Notes: generated from the sequence alone by a model not told the origin. 64,000 bases of DNA from Prevotella sp. (GCA_017619375.1 JAFZSL010000062.1:1-64000); one strand, 5' to 3'; shown: positions 26,319-36,766, counted from the first letter of the stretch. A program made the numbers and translations.

Positions 26319-28946
26319 ATGATGACAGCCAACGAAATCCGCGACTCCTTCAAGCAATTCTTCGAGTCGAAAGGCCACACCATCGTGCCATCCGCTCCGA
26401 TGGTAGTGAAAGACGACCCCACCCTGATGTTCACCAACGCCGGTATGAACCAATGGAAAGACATCATCCTCGGCACCCGCGCGCCGGAACCCCGCCGCCG
26501 TGCCGACAGTCAGAAATGCCTGCGTGTGAGCGGGAAGCACAACGATTTGGAAGAGGTAGGCCATGACACCTACCATCACACCATGTTCGAGATGCTGGGC
26601 AACTGGAGTTTCGGCGACTATTTCAAGGAGGAGGCCATCGCATGGGCATGGGAATACCTGGTCGATGTGCTCCATCTCAACCCCGAGGACCTCTATGTCA
26701 CCGTGTTTGAAGGATCTGCAGAGGAAGGTCTTTCCCGTGACGACGAGGCCGCCGGCTACTGGTTGAAACACGTCCCTGCCGACCATATCATCAACGGCAA
26801 CAAGCATGACAATTTCTGGGAGATGGGCGACACCGGTCCTTGCGGCCCCTGTTCAGAAATCCACCTCGACTCCCGCACCGCCGAGGAGAAAGCCAAGGTG
26901 CCCGGACGGGAATTGGTGAACAAGGACGACCCCCAGGTTATAGAGATTTGGAACCTGGTGTTCATGCAATACAACAGGAAGGCCGACGGCACGTTGGAGA
27001 AATTGTCGATGAACGTCATCGACACCGGCATGGGCTTCGAGCGCCTCGTCCGCGCCATGCAAGGGAAACACTCCAACTACGACACCGACATCTTCCAGCC
27101 CATCATCCATGAGATAGAAAGACTGTCGGGCCTCCGTTATGGACAGGATGAAAACACCGACGTAGCGATGCGCGTGATAGCCGACCACCTCCGCGCCGTG
27201 TCGTTCAGCATCGCCGACGGACAACTGCCAAGCAACGCCAAGGCCGGCTACGTCATCCGACGCATCCTCAGGCGCGCCGTCCGCTATGCCTATACTTTCC
27301 TCGGACAGAAGGAAGCCTTCATCCATCGCCTCATCCCCACCCTCGTGGCAGAGATGGGAGCCTCATATCCAGAACTTCCCGCCCAGCAAACGCTCATCAG
27401 CCGAGTGATAAAAGAAGAGGAAGACTCCTTCCTCCGCACACTTGACAAAGGCATCAGCCTGCTGAACGGCGACATGGACGAGTTGAAAGCCCATGGCGAG
27501 ACGGTGCTTGACGGAAAGCAAGCCTTCCGCCTGTTTGACACCTACGGCTTCCCCCTCGACCTCACCCAACTCATCCTGCGGGAGAATGGCTTCACCGTCG
27601 ACGAGCGTCAGTTTGACGAGGAGATGCAGAAGCAGAAGACCCGCGCACGCAACGCTGCTGCTGTGGAGAGCAGCGACTGGGTGGAGCTTCGCCCCGGCGA
27701 GCAGGAGTTCGTGGGCTACGACTACACGGAATACGAATGCCGTATCCTCCGCTACCGCAAGGTGACACAGAAGAAGAACACCTATTACGAGTTGGTGCTC
27801 GACCACACCCCCTTCTATGGTGAGATGGGTGGCCAGGTGGGCGACCGCGGTGTCCTGGTGAGCGAGTTCGAGACGGTGGACATCATCGATACGAAGTGTG
27901 AGAACAACCAGAGCGTGCACATCGTGAAAGCCCTACCCAAAGACCCGGAAGCCGACTTCATGGCTTGCGTGGACACCGACCTGCGCGACGCCAGCGCCGC
28001 CAACCATACCGCCACCCACCTGTTGGACTATGCCCTAAAGCAAGTGCTTGGCGACCATGTAGAGCAGAAGGGTTCCTATGTGAGTCCCGACAGCCTGCGT
28101 TTCGACTTCTCACACTTCCAGAAGGTGACCGACGCAGAGTTGCGCGAGGTGGAGCGGATAGTGAACGACATGATCCGCCAGGACCTGCCTCTCGATGAGC
28201 ATCGCGACACCCCCTACGCTCAAGCGAAGGAGATGGGCGCCATCGCCTTGTTTGGCGAGAAATATGGCGACAAGGTGCGCGTGGTGCGTTTCGGCCCGAG
28301 TTGTGAACTATGCGGTGGCGTTCACGCCTCTTCCACTGGCCGTATCGGATTCTTCAAGATTGTCAGCGAGAGCAGCGTAGCCGCCGGCATCCGCCGTTTG
28401 GAAGCCAAGACGGGCAAGCAATGCGAGGAGATGCTCTACATGATGGAGGATATGATGAAATCCATCCGCGAGTTGTTCAACAACGCCAAGGACCTTCGTG
28501 GTGTCATCGACAAGTACATCAACGAGCACGACAGCATGAAGAAACAGATTGAAGGTTTCCGCGCCCAAGCCACAGAACGCGCCAAGGAGCAGTTGGTGTC
28601 GAAGAAGGAAGTACGGAATGGTATCAACATCGTCCGCACCGTCATACCCATCGACCCCGCCTCTGCGAAAGACCTGGTGTTCAAGGTGCACCAAGCCATT
28701 CCCGAGCATTTGGTCTGCGTGTTGGGTTCGGTATATGATTCCAAGCCGATGCTCAACGTGATGGTGAGCGAGGATTTGGTGAAGGAGCATGGCTTGCACG
28801 CCGGCCAACTGGTCCGCGAGGCAGCCAAACTCATCAACGGCGGTGGCGGCGGCCAGCCCCATTTCGCATCCGCTGGTGGCAAGAACCCAGATGGTCTCAC
28901 CGCCGCCGTCGAAAAGGTGGTGGCCATAGCCTTGGAAAAAATATAG
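26319..28946 (+). CDS. alaS: Alanine-tRNA ligase
   Basis: The product is 875 residues, the normal AlaRS length. It charges tRNA-Ala and clears mischarged species. The class II catalytic domain starts [23 protein letters not shown] and has [12 protein letters not shown] (motif 1 region), [15 protein letters not shown] and GPCGPCSE. The editing domain has the zinc-binding HTATHLL (about 565) and CELCGGVH (about 663). The C-terminal Ala domain ends with [14 protein letters not shown]. Two consecutive ATG codons (26319 and 26322) could start it. Monocistronic, with its own promoter and terminator. Confidence 0.97.
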   Translation: MMTANEIRDSFKQFFESKGHTIVPSAPMVVKDDPTLMFTNAGMNQWKDIILGTRAPEPRRRADSQKCLRVSGKHNDLEEVGHDTYHHTMFEMLGNWSFGDYFKEEAIAWAWEYLVDVLHLNPEDLYVTVFEGSAEEGLSRDDEAAGYWLKHVPADHIINGNKHDNFWEMGDTGPCGPCSEIHLDSRTAEEKAKVPGRELVNKDDPQVIEIWNLVFMQYNRKADGTLEKLSMNVIDTGMGFERLVRAMQGKHSNYDTDIFQPIIHEIERLSGLRYGQDENTDVAMRVIADHLRAVSFSIADGQLPSNAKAGYVIRRILRRAVRYAYTFLGQKEAFIHRLIPTLVAEMGASYPELPAQQTLISRVIKEEEDSFLRTLDKGISLLNGDMDELKAHGETVLDGKQAFRLFDTYGFPLDLTQLILRENGFTVDERQFDEEMQKQKTRARNAAAVESSDWVELRPGEQEFVGYDYTEYECRILRYRKVTQKKNTYYELVLDHTPFYGEMGGQVGDRGVLVSEFETVDIIDTKCENNQSVHIVKALPKDPEADFMACVDTDLRDASAANHTATHLLDYALKQVLGDHVEQKGSYVSPDSLRFDFSHFQKVTDAELREVERIVNDMIRQDLPLDEHRDTPYAQAKEMGAIALFGEKYGDKVRVVRFGPSCELCGGVHASSTGRIGFFKIVSESSVAAGIRRLEAKTGKQCEEMLYMMEDMMKSIRELFNNAKDLRGVIDKYINEHDSMKKQIEGFRAQATERAKEQLVSKKEVRNGINIVRTVIPIDPASAKDLVFKVHQAIPEHLVCVLGSVYDSKPMLNVMVSEDLVKEHGLHAGQLVREAAKLINGGGGGQPHFASAGGKNPDGLTAAVEKVVAIALEKI

Positions 28947-28966
28947 AGATAGTAGAAATACAAGAT

Positions 28967-29007
28967 ACGCCCCTCGCCGCATAGGTCGGCGAGGGGCGTT
29001 AGTTTTT
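28967..29007 (+). terminator. Terminator after alaS, shared with the convergent gene
   Basis: A perfect 12-bp GC-rich stem acgcccctcgcc/ggcgaggggcgt (28967-28978, 28988-28999) is followed by agttttt. The T run touches the stop codon of the convergent gene ending at 29007. Confidence 0.9.
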
Positions 29008-31811
29008 CAACGCTGCGTGCAAACGGGCACTCCCCCCGGGGCGATGCCTGCAGCATCCACCATCACCCTCGTAGTCTTTCCGTTATTGTAGAACGTGGTG
29101 TGGAAGAAGCCCTCCTCGTCCACACGAGCGTTGGGGTTCCAATAGAGTGTGCGCCGATAGTCCTTTCTCCCCTCCTCGGGCAAGGCCTGGCTGTAGTCGG
29201 GGTGATAGAAATCGTCTGGCACATAGATGCCATGCATGATAATCCTCCTGTCGCGGTAGGTGGGTTGCCTTGCATCATTGGGAATGGTGACGAAATCCAT
29301 CGTGACATCTGCTATAAGCGACGACCTTTCCAAGTATTTTTCTTCATTTCTCAACTCGAAATCGCTGAAGAGCCTGATTTCCTTCTGCCTGTAAAGCACG
29401 AGGTCTTTCGCAATGGCGTAGTTGCTCTTCATCTGTTCGGTAATCACGCCGAATGGATCGTCAGGAGCATAGTTCCTATAAAAGACGTAATCATTCATCC
29501 ATCCTTCGATGAGCAACTGCTGCTCACTATTGTAGTTGCCTAAAAGCAGCAGGCACACCTGTTGAGGAAAGCGTCTGAAATTGAGTTTTCCGAACGATAG
29601 TCCATAATCCGTGGCGAGGTTGTAAAGTTCATAGGCATTACCCACGAACATAGGTTGTGTGTAGTCGATGGCCCTCCTACCCCTTCTCTTTTTCCCTTTC
29701 ACCTCGAGGTTGTCGAGTTGCCTGTCCATGGACGAGAGTCTCCCCCCCACGTTGAGCAGCAAATCGTAATTTTCCTTGTCGTTTACGTAGTCATATTCAG
29801 GCAAGTGATTCTGGTAAAAGTCGTATTTCTTGGCGAAGACAGGGAAGAAGAGGTCGCGCTTGACATAGTAGTCAGGCCATTCGTTCTCGTTGATGAACCC
29901 ATTGATTCTCTTCTTTTTCGCCTTGTCCTCCCCGAGACTTGTCTTGTGTGCGTTGAGGAAGAGGATGGCATCGCCATAGAACGGTGGCACGTTGAAGGAG
30001 AATTTGCCTCCGTTGGTCGTTTCCATCTCCACGGTGGCCACCTGCGTACCAATCACCAGTTCACCCTGCACGGTCACTTCATGTTTCAGTCCTCCATGGT
30101 TGACGCCATAATGTGGGTCGTTGGCACTGACGGGAGACGAAGCAGCCAGTTCCTGTCCTATGGTTTCCATCTGAATTGACCCCGTCATATCTGTGTCCGC
30201 CCCCGTGTTTTCCCCCATCGTCATCTGTTGATATGCAGGGTCGTTGGGGTCCATGACATCCTCATCACCGTCGGCATATCCGAAGATGCCCATGGGCCAG
30301 TATTTCATCTCCCCTTCGCGTATGGGGTCGAAGGAGACGGTGTGATACACACCACCCTCCACGGTCAGATTCTTCTCGGGAAGGTATCTGGGTGGTGTCG
30401 CCGCAGCGAGTTCCTTGTAGTCATAGCGTCTCCATCCCTGCACTCTTAAAAGCAGGTCGAGGTGCTGCCGATGTTCCTCCCCTTTCATGAAATATTGCTC
30501 AGGATACGGTATGAAACCTTTCAAATCGCCTGCTAGCAAGAGTTCGGTGTAGATGTTTCCCGTGTCAAACGTCAATTCCTGGGTGCCAGCATCCCTGACG
30601 GCGATGGACAAGTGCTCCACTCCTTTCGGCGCCTTGATGTCAAGGTTGATGGGTTCGAAGGGTTCATAGTCCAACTTCTCCGTGGCAGCCTCGAGTCTTG
30701 CCTCCTCGTATTCGTTGTTGTTGACGAAGAAGAGTCTGTCGGCGAGAGGGTTGCCGTTGCCGTCTATGACCACGAGGTCGTTCACCCCAGTGGGCAGTTC
30801 CGTCTCGTCGATGTTGAGGGATGCTTTTCCTGCGGCGTCGAGGGAGAGATGCTCAAACCATTTCAATCCTCCTCTGCAAAGCACGATGGCAGCGAAAGTC
30901 TGGTTGCCAGCCATCGCCTTGATGGTGATGTCGGCCTTCACCCTGCCCTGCTGATTGGTCAGTGCGAGCGCACACCCAGTCTTCTCCGACTTGGGCAAAC
31001 TGAAGGAATACTGCTTCCCTTCAAACTCGAACCTTACCTTCGGCATGTCCCCTGTCACATCCAGGGGGAAGAGCCCCCGCCCCTCATGCATTGTTTCGAC
31101 AGGCTTGTCTCCCACCGTTCCCTTCACGTCCACATATTGGCCCTCCTCGTCACGTGCCTCGAACGCCACCATGCACCTGGTGCCCTCGATGAGATGCCCT
31201 CCCTCGGGATAGAACGACACCTTCAGGCGCTCCTTCAGATCCTTGTCGGCCCTGGTCTTCGCCCTGTTGACAATATACCTGGTGGAATAATCGCCCTCCT
31301 TCTCCGGCCGTTCATACACTGGCACCACCCTGCTATAGACGGCACCGTAGAGACGGAAGAAATCGTCGGCCATCCTTTTGTTATAGAACTGCTCCCTGTC
31401 TTTCCTGCTGTAAGGATGCTTGGTGACACAGAAATTCAGCATCCATCGGGTGTAAGCCCTCAGTTCGTAAAATCCGGAATAGAGGGAGTCGCTGATTTCG
31501 AAGTCTCCCGCCCCATATCCTTTTTCCGAAACGACGATAGTCTGCCTCTCCACCACCAGTCCGTCGGGTGAGACCAGTTCGACATACAACAGTCGGCTTT
31601 GGTCTGTATATTCCAGTGTTTGCGCATCAGTGACATACGCCTTGTACCAAATGGTATCTCCCTTGAAATAGCAATTGTTGTCGATATGGAGGTACACTTT
31701 CTCTTGGACGGGTGCTTCTTCCAGAATGTCGCGCAGGCTCTCGAGGCTTTGCTGCGCATGGATGGCCAAGGCAGCAAAAACCCATATGAGAATGATGGCT
31801 GTTCGTTTCAT
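29007..31811 (-). CDS. Large secreted MG2-domain protein
   Basis: The product is 934 residues. A signal peptide (MKRTAIILIWVFAALAIHAQ) is followed by an alpha-2-macroglobulin MG2-type domain (EKVYLHIDNNCYFKGDTIWYKAYV, about 37-60). Further beta-sandwich modules come next, including SFYPEGGHLIEGTRCMVAFEA (about 203-223), and FEPINLDI...GVEHLSIAVRD (about 385-410). The C-terminal region (from about 560) has HGGLKHEVTVQGELVIGTQVATVEME. No thioester motif or protease bait feature is seen. Such proteins are common in Bacteroidota next to or in place of TonB-linked components, but their role is not established. Monocistronic on the minus strand. Confidence 0.75.
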   Translation of the reverse strand: MKRTAIILIWVFAALAIHAQQSLESLRDILEEAPVQEKVYLHIDNNCYFKGDTIWYKAYVTDAQTLEYTDQSRLLYVELVSPDGLVVERQTIVVSEKGYGAGDFEISDSLYSGFYELRAYTRWMLNFCVTKHPYSRKDREQFYNKRMADDFFRLYGAVYSRVVPVYERPEKEGDYSTRYIVNRAKTRADKDLKERLKVSFYPEGGHLIEGTRCMVAFEARDEEGQYVDVKGTVGDKPVETMHEGRGLFPLDVTGDMPKVRFEFEGKQYSFSLPKSEKTGCALALTNQQGRVKADITIKAMAGNQTFAAIVLCRGGLKWFEHLSLDAAGKASLNIDETELPTGVNDLVVIDGNGNPLADRLFFVNNNEYEEARLEAATEKLDYEPFEPINLDIKAPKGVEHLSIAVRDAGTQELTFDTGNIYTELLLAGDLKGFIPYPEQYFMKGEEHRQHLDLLLRVQGWRRYDYKELAAATPPRYLPEKNLTVEGGVYHTVSFDPIREGEMKYWPMGIFGYADGDEDVMDPNDPAYQQMTMGENTGADTDMTGSIQMETIGQELAASSPVSANDPHYGVNHGGLKHEVTVQGELVIGTQVATVEMETTNGGKFSFNVPPFYGDAILFLNAHKTSLGEDKAKKKRINGFINENEWPDYYVKRDLFFPVFAKKYDFYQNHLPEYDYVNDKENYDLLLNVGGRLSSMDRQLDNLEVKGKKRRGRRAIDYTQPMFVGNAYELYNLATDYGLSFGKLNFRRFPQQVCLLLLGNYNSEQQLLIEGWMNDYVFYRNYAPDDPFGVITEQMKSNYAIAKDLVLYRQKEIRLFSDFELRNEEKYLERSSLIADVTMDFVTIPNDARQPTYRDRRIIMHGIYVPDDFYHPDYSQALPEEGRKDYRRTLYWNPNARVDEEGFFHTTFYNNGKTTRVMVDAAGIAPGGVPVCTQR

Positions 31812-31960
31812 AATGACATGGATAAGAGTCTCACCATAAGCGATGGTGTCTCAATCGTTGATTTGCGAAATACAAGGGCAAAAATAGTAAAAAAAGAGGA
31901 AATGTCAAAAAAAGCAGATTAAAAAGATGACGCATAAAAGTTTTTAGGAATGGAGGAGTG

Positions 31961-32062
31961 TCACTTTGCACTACCTTATCCAAAGGTAGGCTGCAGCTTG
32001 GCCTTGAAAACAAAAAACTTTGTCTTTTGTTTTGCAATGCGCTCACTTTGCACTACCTTTGC
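31961..32062 (+). repeat. Promoter-containing intergenic repeat
   Basis: The 16-mer tcactttgcactacct occurs at 31961-31976 and again at 32043-32058. Between the copies are an inverted repeat ctacctt/aaggtag (31971-31977 with 31982-31988) and a second one built of aaaacaaaaaac and gtcttttgtttt (32007-32033). The second copy provides the -7 box of the next gene. Confidence 0.7.
32031..32061 (+). promoter_or_regulatory. Promoter of the aminotransferase operon
   Basis: TTTG at 32031-32034, a 19-base spacer and TACCTTTG at 32054-32061. The transcript would start near 32068, leaving a leader of about 18 bases. Confidence 0.8.
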
Positions 32063-32085
32063 ACGTAAATAGCAAAATCAAGCGT

Positions 32086-33300
32086 ATGCCCGACATATCA
32101 ATTCGAGGATTAGAGATGCCCGAATCGCCAATCAGGAAATTGGCCCCTCTCGCTGCAGCCGCCAAGCAGCGTGGAATAAAAGTGTACCACCTTAACATCG
32201 GACAGCCCGACCTTCCCACACCTCGTGAAGGTCTTGACGCATTGAAAGCCATCGACCGAGACATTCTGGAATATTCCCCCTCTCAAGGTTATCAAAGCTA
32301 TCGTGAGAAACTTGTAGGTTATTACGCCAAATACAACATCAACGTCAGCGCCGACGACATCATCATCACCTCCGGCGGCAGCGAGGCTGTGCTTTTCGCC
32401 TTCCTCTCCTGCTTGAACCCCGGAGACGAGATCATCGTGCCGGAACCCGCCTATGCCAACTATATGGCCTTCGCCATCTCAGCAGGCGCAAAAATCAAGA
32501 CCATCGCCACCACCATCGAAGAAGGGTTCTCCCTCCCCAAAGTGGAGAAATTCGAGGAACTGATCAACGACCGTACGCGTGCCATCATGATCTGCAACCC
32601 CAACAACCCCACCGGCTATCTCTACACCCGCCGCGAGATGAACCAAATCCGCGACTTGGTGAAGAAATACGACCTTTACCTCTTCTCCGACGAGGTGTAT
32701 CGCGAATACATCTACACCGGCTCCCCCTACATCAGCGCCTGTCACCTTGAAGGCATCGAGCAGAACGTCATTCTCATCGACTCCGTTTCGAAACGTTACT
32801 CTGAATGTGGCATCCGCATCGGAGCCTTGATTACAAAGAACAAGCAAGTGAGGGCGGCGGTGATGAAGTTCTGCCAGGCGCGCCTGTCTCCTCCACTCAT
32901 AGGCCAGATTGTGGCAGAGGCGTCACTTGACGCCTCTGAGGAATACTATCGCGAGGTGTATGACGAATATGTGGAGCGCCGCAAATGCCTTATCGACGGG
33001 CTCAACCGCATCCCGGGTGTATATTCGCCCATCCCGATGGGTGCTTTCTACACTGTGGCGAAACTGCCGGTGGATGATGCAGAGAATTTCTGCCGGTGGT
33101 GCCTGGAGAAGTTCAATGATGAAGGCGAGACCGTTATGATGGCTCCGGCTTCGGGTTTCTACACCACCCCCGGCGCTGGCATCAACCAAGTGCGTATCGC
33201 CTATGTGCTGAAGAAAGAAGACCTCACACGCGCTCTTGCCGTGCTCAGGAAAGCCCTTGAGTGTTACCCAGGACGTGTTTACGACGACCCGCTCACATGA
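32086..33300 (+). CDS. Pyridoxal-phosphate-dependent aminotransferase, class I
   Basis: The product is 404 residues. Fold type I with YHLNIGQPDLPTP near the N-terminus, TSGGSEAV (about 95-102), the MICNPNNPTGYLYTR substrate/PLP block (about 168-182), FSDEVYREY and the Schiff-base lysine Lys236 in IDSVSKRYSECGIRIG. The pattern fits the aspartate/aromatic aminotransferase group; the exact substrate is not readable. Start at 32086 from the promoter spacing; the frame is open upstream into the repeat. Its stop overlaps the next start by four bases. Confidence 0.88.
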   Translation: MPDISIRGLEMPESPIRKLAPLAAAAKQRGIKVYHLNIGQPDLPTPREGLDALKAIDRDILEYSPSQGYQSYREKLVGYYAKYNINVSADDIIITSGGSEAVLFAFLSCLNPGDEIIVPEPAYANYMAFAISAGAKIKTIATTIEEGFSLPKVEKFEELINDRTRAIMICNPNNPTGYLYTRREMNQIRDLVKKYDLYLFSDEVYREYIYTGSPYISACHLEGIEQNVILIDSVSKRYSECGIRIGALITKNKQVRAAVMKFCQARLSPPLIGQIVAEASLDASEEYYREVYDEYVERRKCLIDGLNRIPGVYSPIPMGAFYTVAKLPVDDAENFCRWCLEKFNDEGETVMMAPASGFYTTPGAGINQVRIAYVLKKEDLTRALAVLRKALECYPGRVYDDPLT

Positions 33301-34547
33301 ACCTTTCCCTTTTCATCGCGCGCCGCCTCCATCACGAAGAGGAAGACAACCGTCAGAAAGTCAGCCGCCCAGCCATCCGCATTTCCATCGCCGGAGTGGC
33401 CATCGGCCTGGCCGTGATGATTGTGTCGGTGTGCGTGGTGCTCGGTTTCAAGCACACCATTCGCGACAAGGTGTTGGGATTCGGAAGCCACATCATCATA
33501 GCAGAGGCACAGTCTCTCTACAAGGACAATTCCTACCCTGTGTGCATGGACGACTCCATGATGAGTGAATTGCGCAACATCCCCAATGTGAACCATGTCC
33601 AACGTTATGCCACCAAGCAAGGTATCCTCAAAACCGACAGCGACTTCCTCGGAGTGACCTTCAAAGGCTACGGTCAGGAATACGACTCCACCTTCATCAG
33701 CAGTTGCATGGTGGAAGGCCGTCTGCCCGCTCTCAGCGACACGGTGAGCAGCAACGAGATTGTCATATCCCAGAACATCGCCGACAAACTGGGTTTGAAG
33801 CGCGGCGACCGCATCTTCTCTTATTTCATGGGTACAGACAATGTACGCACCCGTCGTTTCACCATTTGCGGCATCTATTGCACCAACCTGCGTCGTTTCG
33901 ATGAAACCATTTGTTTCACCGACCTGCGCAGCATTGTGAAACTCAATGGTTGGGAGGGTGACCAAGCTTCCGGTGCCGAGATCACGCTTTCCGACTATTC
34001 CAAGATAGACGAGACCTTCTTCCTCGTCGGGACATTGGTCGACCGCCGCGTCGACAAGCATGAAAGCATCTACTTGTCGGAAACCACGCAGCATCTTTAC
34101 CCCAACATTTTCGCCTGGCTCGACCTTCTCGACATCGACGTATGGATCATTCTCGGCTTGATGGTGGCTGTAGCAGTAATCACGATGATTTCCGGCTTGC
34201 TCATCATCATCATCGAACGCACGAGCATGATCGGCACGCTGAAAGCGATGGGAGCCCGCAACAGCACCATCCGCCACACCTTCTTGTGGTTTGCGGTGTT
34301 CATCATCGGCAAAGGCATGTTGATAGGCAACCTGCTTGGCATTGGCTTGGTGGCACTCCAGCATTTCACGGGCCTGGTGCGCCTTGACCCCTCCACCTAT
34401 TATGTGGAGAAGGTGCCGGTGGAACTCAACATCCCATTGATCTTGCTGCTGAACATAGGCACGCTTCTCATTAGCGTGGCGATGCTGATAGCACCCAGTT
34501 TCCTCATCTCACACATCCAACCAGCAAAGTCCATGAAATACGAGTGA
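33297..34547 (+). CDS. FtsX/LolCE-type ABC transporter permease
   Basis: The product is 416 residues. Four membrane segments are visible (about 29-50, 280-305, 322-346 and 380-405), with a large periplasmic domain between the first and second. This is the MacB/LolC/E permease topology. The loop RTSMIGTLKAMGARNSTIRHTF after the second segment is the coupling region that contacts the ATPase. Lipoprotein release is the most common role of this form, but the ATPase is not adjacent. ATGA overlap with the aminotransferase gene shows coupling, although a shared function is not evident. Confidence 0.85.
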   Translation: MNLSLFIARRLHHEEEDNRQKVSRPAIRISIAGVAIGLAVMIVSVCVVLGFKHTIRDKVLGFGSHIIIAEAQSLYKDNSYPVCMDDSMMSELRNIPNVNHVQRYATKQGILKTDSDFLGVTFKGYGQEYDSTFISSCMVEGRLPALSDTVSSNEIVISQNIADKLGLKRGDRIFSYFMGTDNVRTRRFTICGIYCTNLRRFDETICFTDLRSIVKLNGWEGDQASGAEITLSDYSKIDETFFLVGTLVDRRVDKHESIYLSETTQHLYPNIFAWLDLLDIDVWIILGLMVAVAVITMISGLLIIIIERTSMIGTLKAMGARNSTIRHTFLWFAVFIIGKGMLIGNLLGIGLVALQHFTGLVRLDPSTYYVEKVPVELNIPLILLLNIGTLLISVAMLIAPSFLISHIQPAKSMKYE

Positions 34548-34621
34548 GACTTGCCATAACCATTGTGACTCCTCAGACAAAAAATTAACGAAGTCATAGA
34601 GGTTATCGCTGCGCTCGAAGT

Positions 34622-34655
34622 TGACGACAATAGTACCTTGGGATGATTGTTGTCA
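34622..34655. other. Imperfect hairpin between convergent genes
   Basis: tgacgacaat pairs with attgttgtca (34622-34631, 34646-34655, one mismatch), just after a 12-mer cgctcgaagttg (34612-34623) shared with the repeat at 1292-1303. There is no T run, so it is a weak terminator candidate. Confidence 0.4.
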
Positions 34656-34691
34656 GTCCCTTCCCCGAGGTTGACGGAGCCAGCCAGGCTA

Positions 34692-35711
34692 TCATTCCAC
34701 AGTGGCCCGGAAATCACTTGCAGAGGTCCCAAGTGAATTCTTGTATTGCCCGACAAAAGTGCTCCCTTCCAACCTCCCCTCGAAGAATCGCCCGGAAGAG
34801 ACACCATTCTTGTATTCACGAAGCACCATCACTCCCTCGCCATCAATCTCACCACTCAAGGCATATCTGGCGCCATCACCATCGACATCATATTCACCCT
34901 CCACATTTCCCTCAGAGATGGCAAGGTACATATTGAATGCTTTTGAATTTCCTTCCGACATGGAGCCCCTCAACCTCAACGCATTCCAAGGCACATCACG
35001 ACGCACATCCTCCCGATGCTCCACCCTTTCCTGTTCCGAAAGCGTGCTCAACACCTCCTCAGCCTTCTGCCCAAGCATGCCTTTCTCCGAGCCGGAAGAG
35101 GTGAGGATGTCGTCCACCATCCATTGCCCATGTTCCATGAGAAGCATCACCATGAGCGACTCCTGGTTGGAATAATGTCCCAACATCCCTTGCACCATCA
35201 CCTCCGCACTCGCCCTGTCCTCCGTTGCGGCGGTGACCGACTTGATTCGCATGGTGTGGTGGGAACCAGCCTTCCTTGCCCATAGGTCATGGTCGAGAAT
35301 CGTGCTTCCGCTCTCCTGCTCTGCCTTCAAGACATCAAGCATCACCCGCCTGAAATCAGAAGAGAGATAGGTGAAGGCATAAGGTCTGGAATCACCCAGC
35401 ATTTCATCGTAGATTTTCTCCAGTCTTATCGCCACCTCTTCCTCTTTTCCAATTTCACCCTGCGCCATGGCATGAGAGACTAATGAGTTTGACACATCGA
35501 CCTTGTCAGGTGCTTGCCTGTCATTGTTGATGAAGCAGACGACACGATAAACGGCAAACACCATGGCGATGCAAGCCAAAGGAAAGAGGATGCACCTCGT
35601 CCAGAAAGCCCTTTTCGACTTCCTCACGTAATAATCGGGACGTTCTTCCAGAATGAGCCTGCGCCCTTCCTTCTCTCCCTCTTTTCCATGCATCTTCTCA
35701 GCGTCTTCCAT
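34692..35711 (-). CDS. Membrane-anchored protein of unknown function
   Basis: The product is 339 residues. It has a charged cytoplasmic N-terminus, one membrane segment (about 38-60) and a large periplasmic part. Residues about 90-210 look like a DUF3828/NTF2-like fold (EKIYDEMLGDSRPYAF..YLSSDFRRVMLDV and GQWMVDDILTSSGSE). The last 90 residues have a MORN-like rhythm (GDGARYALSGEIDGEGVMVLREYKNG, GRFFEGRLEGSTFVGQY). No family name is certain. It is monocistronic and convergent with the permease gene. Confidence 0.65.
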   Translation of the reverse strand: MEDAEKMHGKEGEKEGRRLILEERPDYYVRKSKRAFWTRCILFPLACIAMVFAVYRVVCFINNDRQAPDKVDVSNSLVSHAMAQGEIGKEEEVAIRLEKIYDEMLGDSRPYAFTYLSSDFRRVMLDVLKAEQESGSTILDHDLWARKAGSHHTMRIKSVTAATEDRASAEVMVQGMLGHYSNQESLMVMLLMEHGQWMVDDILTSSGSEKGMLGQKAEEVLSTLSEQERVEHREDVRRDVPWNALRLRGSMSEGNSKAFNMYLAISEGNVEGEYDVDGDGARYALSGEIDGEGVMVLREYKNGVSSGRFFEGRLEGSTFVGQYKNSLGTSASDFRATVE

Positions 35712-35879
35712 AGGTCACGCAGCCTTTTTGGTCAAATTATGTGACAAAAATAGGAAATAAGGTTGGAATGTGCAAGAAATGAGCAACTAAAGTTGGATGA
35801 AGAAGTCTTTTTAAAACCATCACATGACGTGTCGTCAAGGCATAGTCAGAGAGATAGATAAAAAAAAACGTTGTTTTCT

Positions 35880-35909
35880 TGGAAATAAGATAGAAAGTAC
35901 TTACTTTTG
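35880..35909 (+). promoter_or_regulatory. Promoter of the 35969 gene
   Basis: A -7 TACTTTTG at 35902-35909, with a -33 CTTG (35878-35881) 20 bases upstream, one base off TTTG. Confidence 0.6.
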
Positions 35910-35968
35910 CAGCATAACTCAAAAACCAGTACCATCCGAAGAAAAGGATTCATTTACCAAGACAAAAT

Positions 35969-36766
35969 ATGAAACAAAGAGACAAGAAGGGACTAACTTT
36001 GAAGAACCTGAACAAGAGCAACGTCTGGGACTTGCAAGAGAACGACATCTTCCGTTTGTGGGAAGCCGCTGAGAAGGATGCAGATATCAAGGACAACATT
36101 CGTCATTACATCGACATCATTAAAAGCGCTTTCGACATGGAGGAGGTGAGCGTAGACAAGCCCGAGGTAGTGAAGAAATACGAATCACGCGGTTTCAAAG
36201 TGGGTCTATTAAGAATGGACGAGAGCACGAAAGTGAAATGGGCAGTGAAGAAGCGCCCCATCCTTCGTGTTACGGATCTTACATACGAGAACATACGCCA
36301 CATTTCCACCACCAAGTTGCTTGAGGTGATCGACCGCAATTTCGGTGGCGGTTGGGACAGCCTTTCCCAAAGCATCCAAGACATCATCGAGAGCGGTTTC
36401 GACATCAGCACCACCACCCTTCCCAAAGACCGCCTTCGCAAGCCAGGCAGCATGTATGAGAAGAAGATTGAAGATGGTTTCGAGGTACTCGAGATAGCCA
36501 AAGGCATGTGGGTGGAAGCCATTTTCGCCAAGGCGAAGCCGTTGTTGGAGAAGCCGCATATGAAAGCCGAGTTGGACCAGGATCCATCCCCCGAGGAAGA
36601 GGAGGACGAATTCAATGAGAAGGAAGACTACTACAGCTCTGACGACGATGACGACACCTTCGACGAGGACAAGTTGACGGAAGAGAGTTATCGCACCACT
36701 TTCGACACCGACCCGGAAGACCTGAGCTTGGAGGCCGAGGGTATCTCCGACGAATACGAAGACTAA
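35969..36766 (+). CDS. Cytoplasmic protein with long acidic tail, unknown
   Basis: The product is 265 residues with no signal peptide or membrane segment. The first 195 or so residues look globular and helical, with several tryptophans (NVWDLQEN, FRLWEAAEKD, KVKWAVKKRP, FGGGWDSL). The last 60 or so, from PSPEEEEDEF on, are almost half Asp and Glu, with clusters EEEED, SSDDDDDTFDED and DEYED. I do not recognise the family. The layout recalls acidic-tail partners of nucleic-acid enzymes, such as the RNA polymerase delta subunit of Firmicutes, but sequence similarity to it is not apparent. Monocistronic with its own promoter and terminator. Confidence 0.75.
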   Translation: MKQRDKKGLTLKNLNKSNVWDLQENDIFRLWEAAEKDADIKDNIRHYIDIIKSAFDMEEVSVDKPEVVKKYESRGFKVGLLRMDESTKVKWAVKKRPILRVTDLTYENIRHISTTKLLEVIDRNFGGGWDSLSQSIQDIIESGFDISTTTLPKDRLRKPGSMYEKKIEDGFEVLEIAKGMWVEAIFAKAKPLLEKPHMKAELDQDPSPEEEEDEFNEKEDYYSSDDDDDTFDEDKLTEESYRTTFDTDPEDLSLEAEGISDEYED

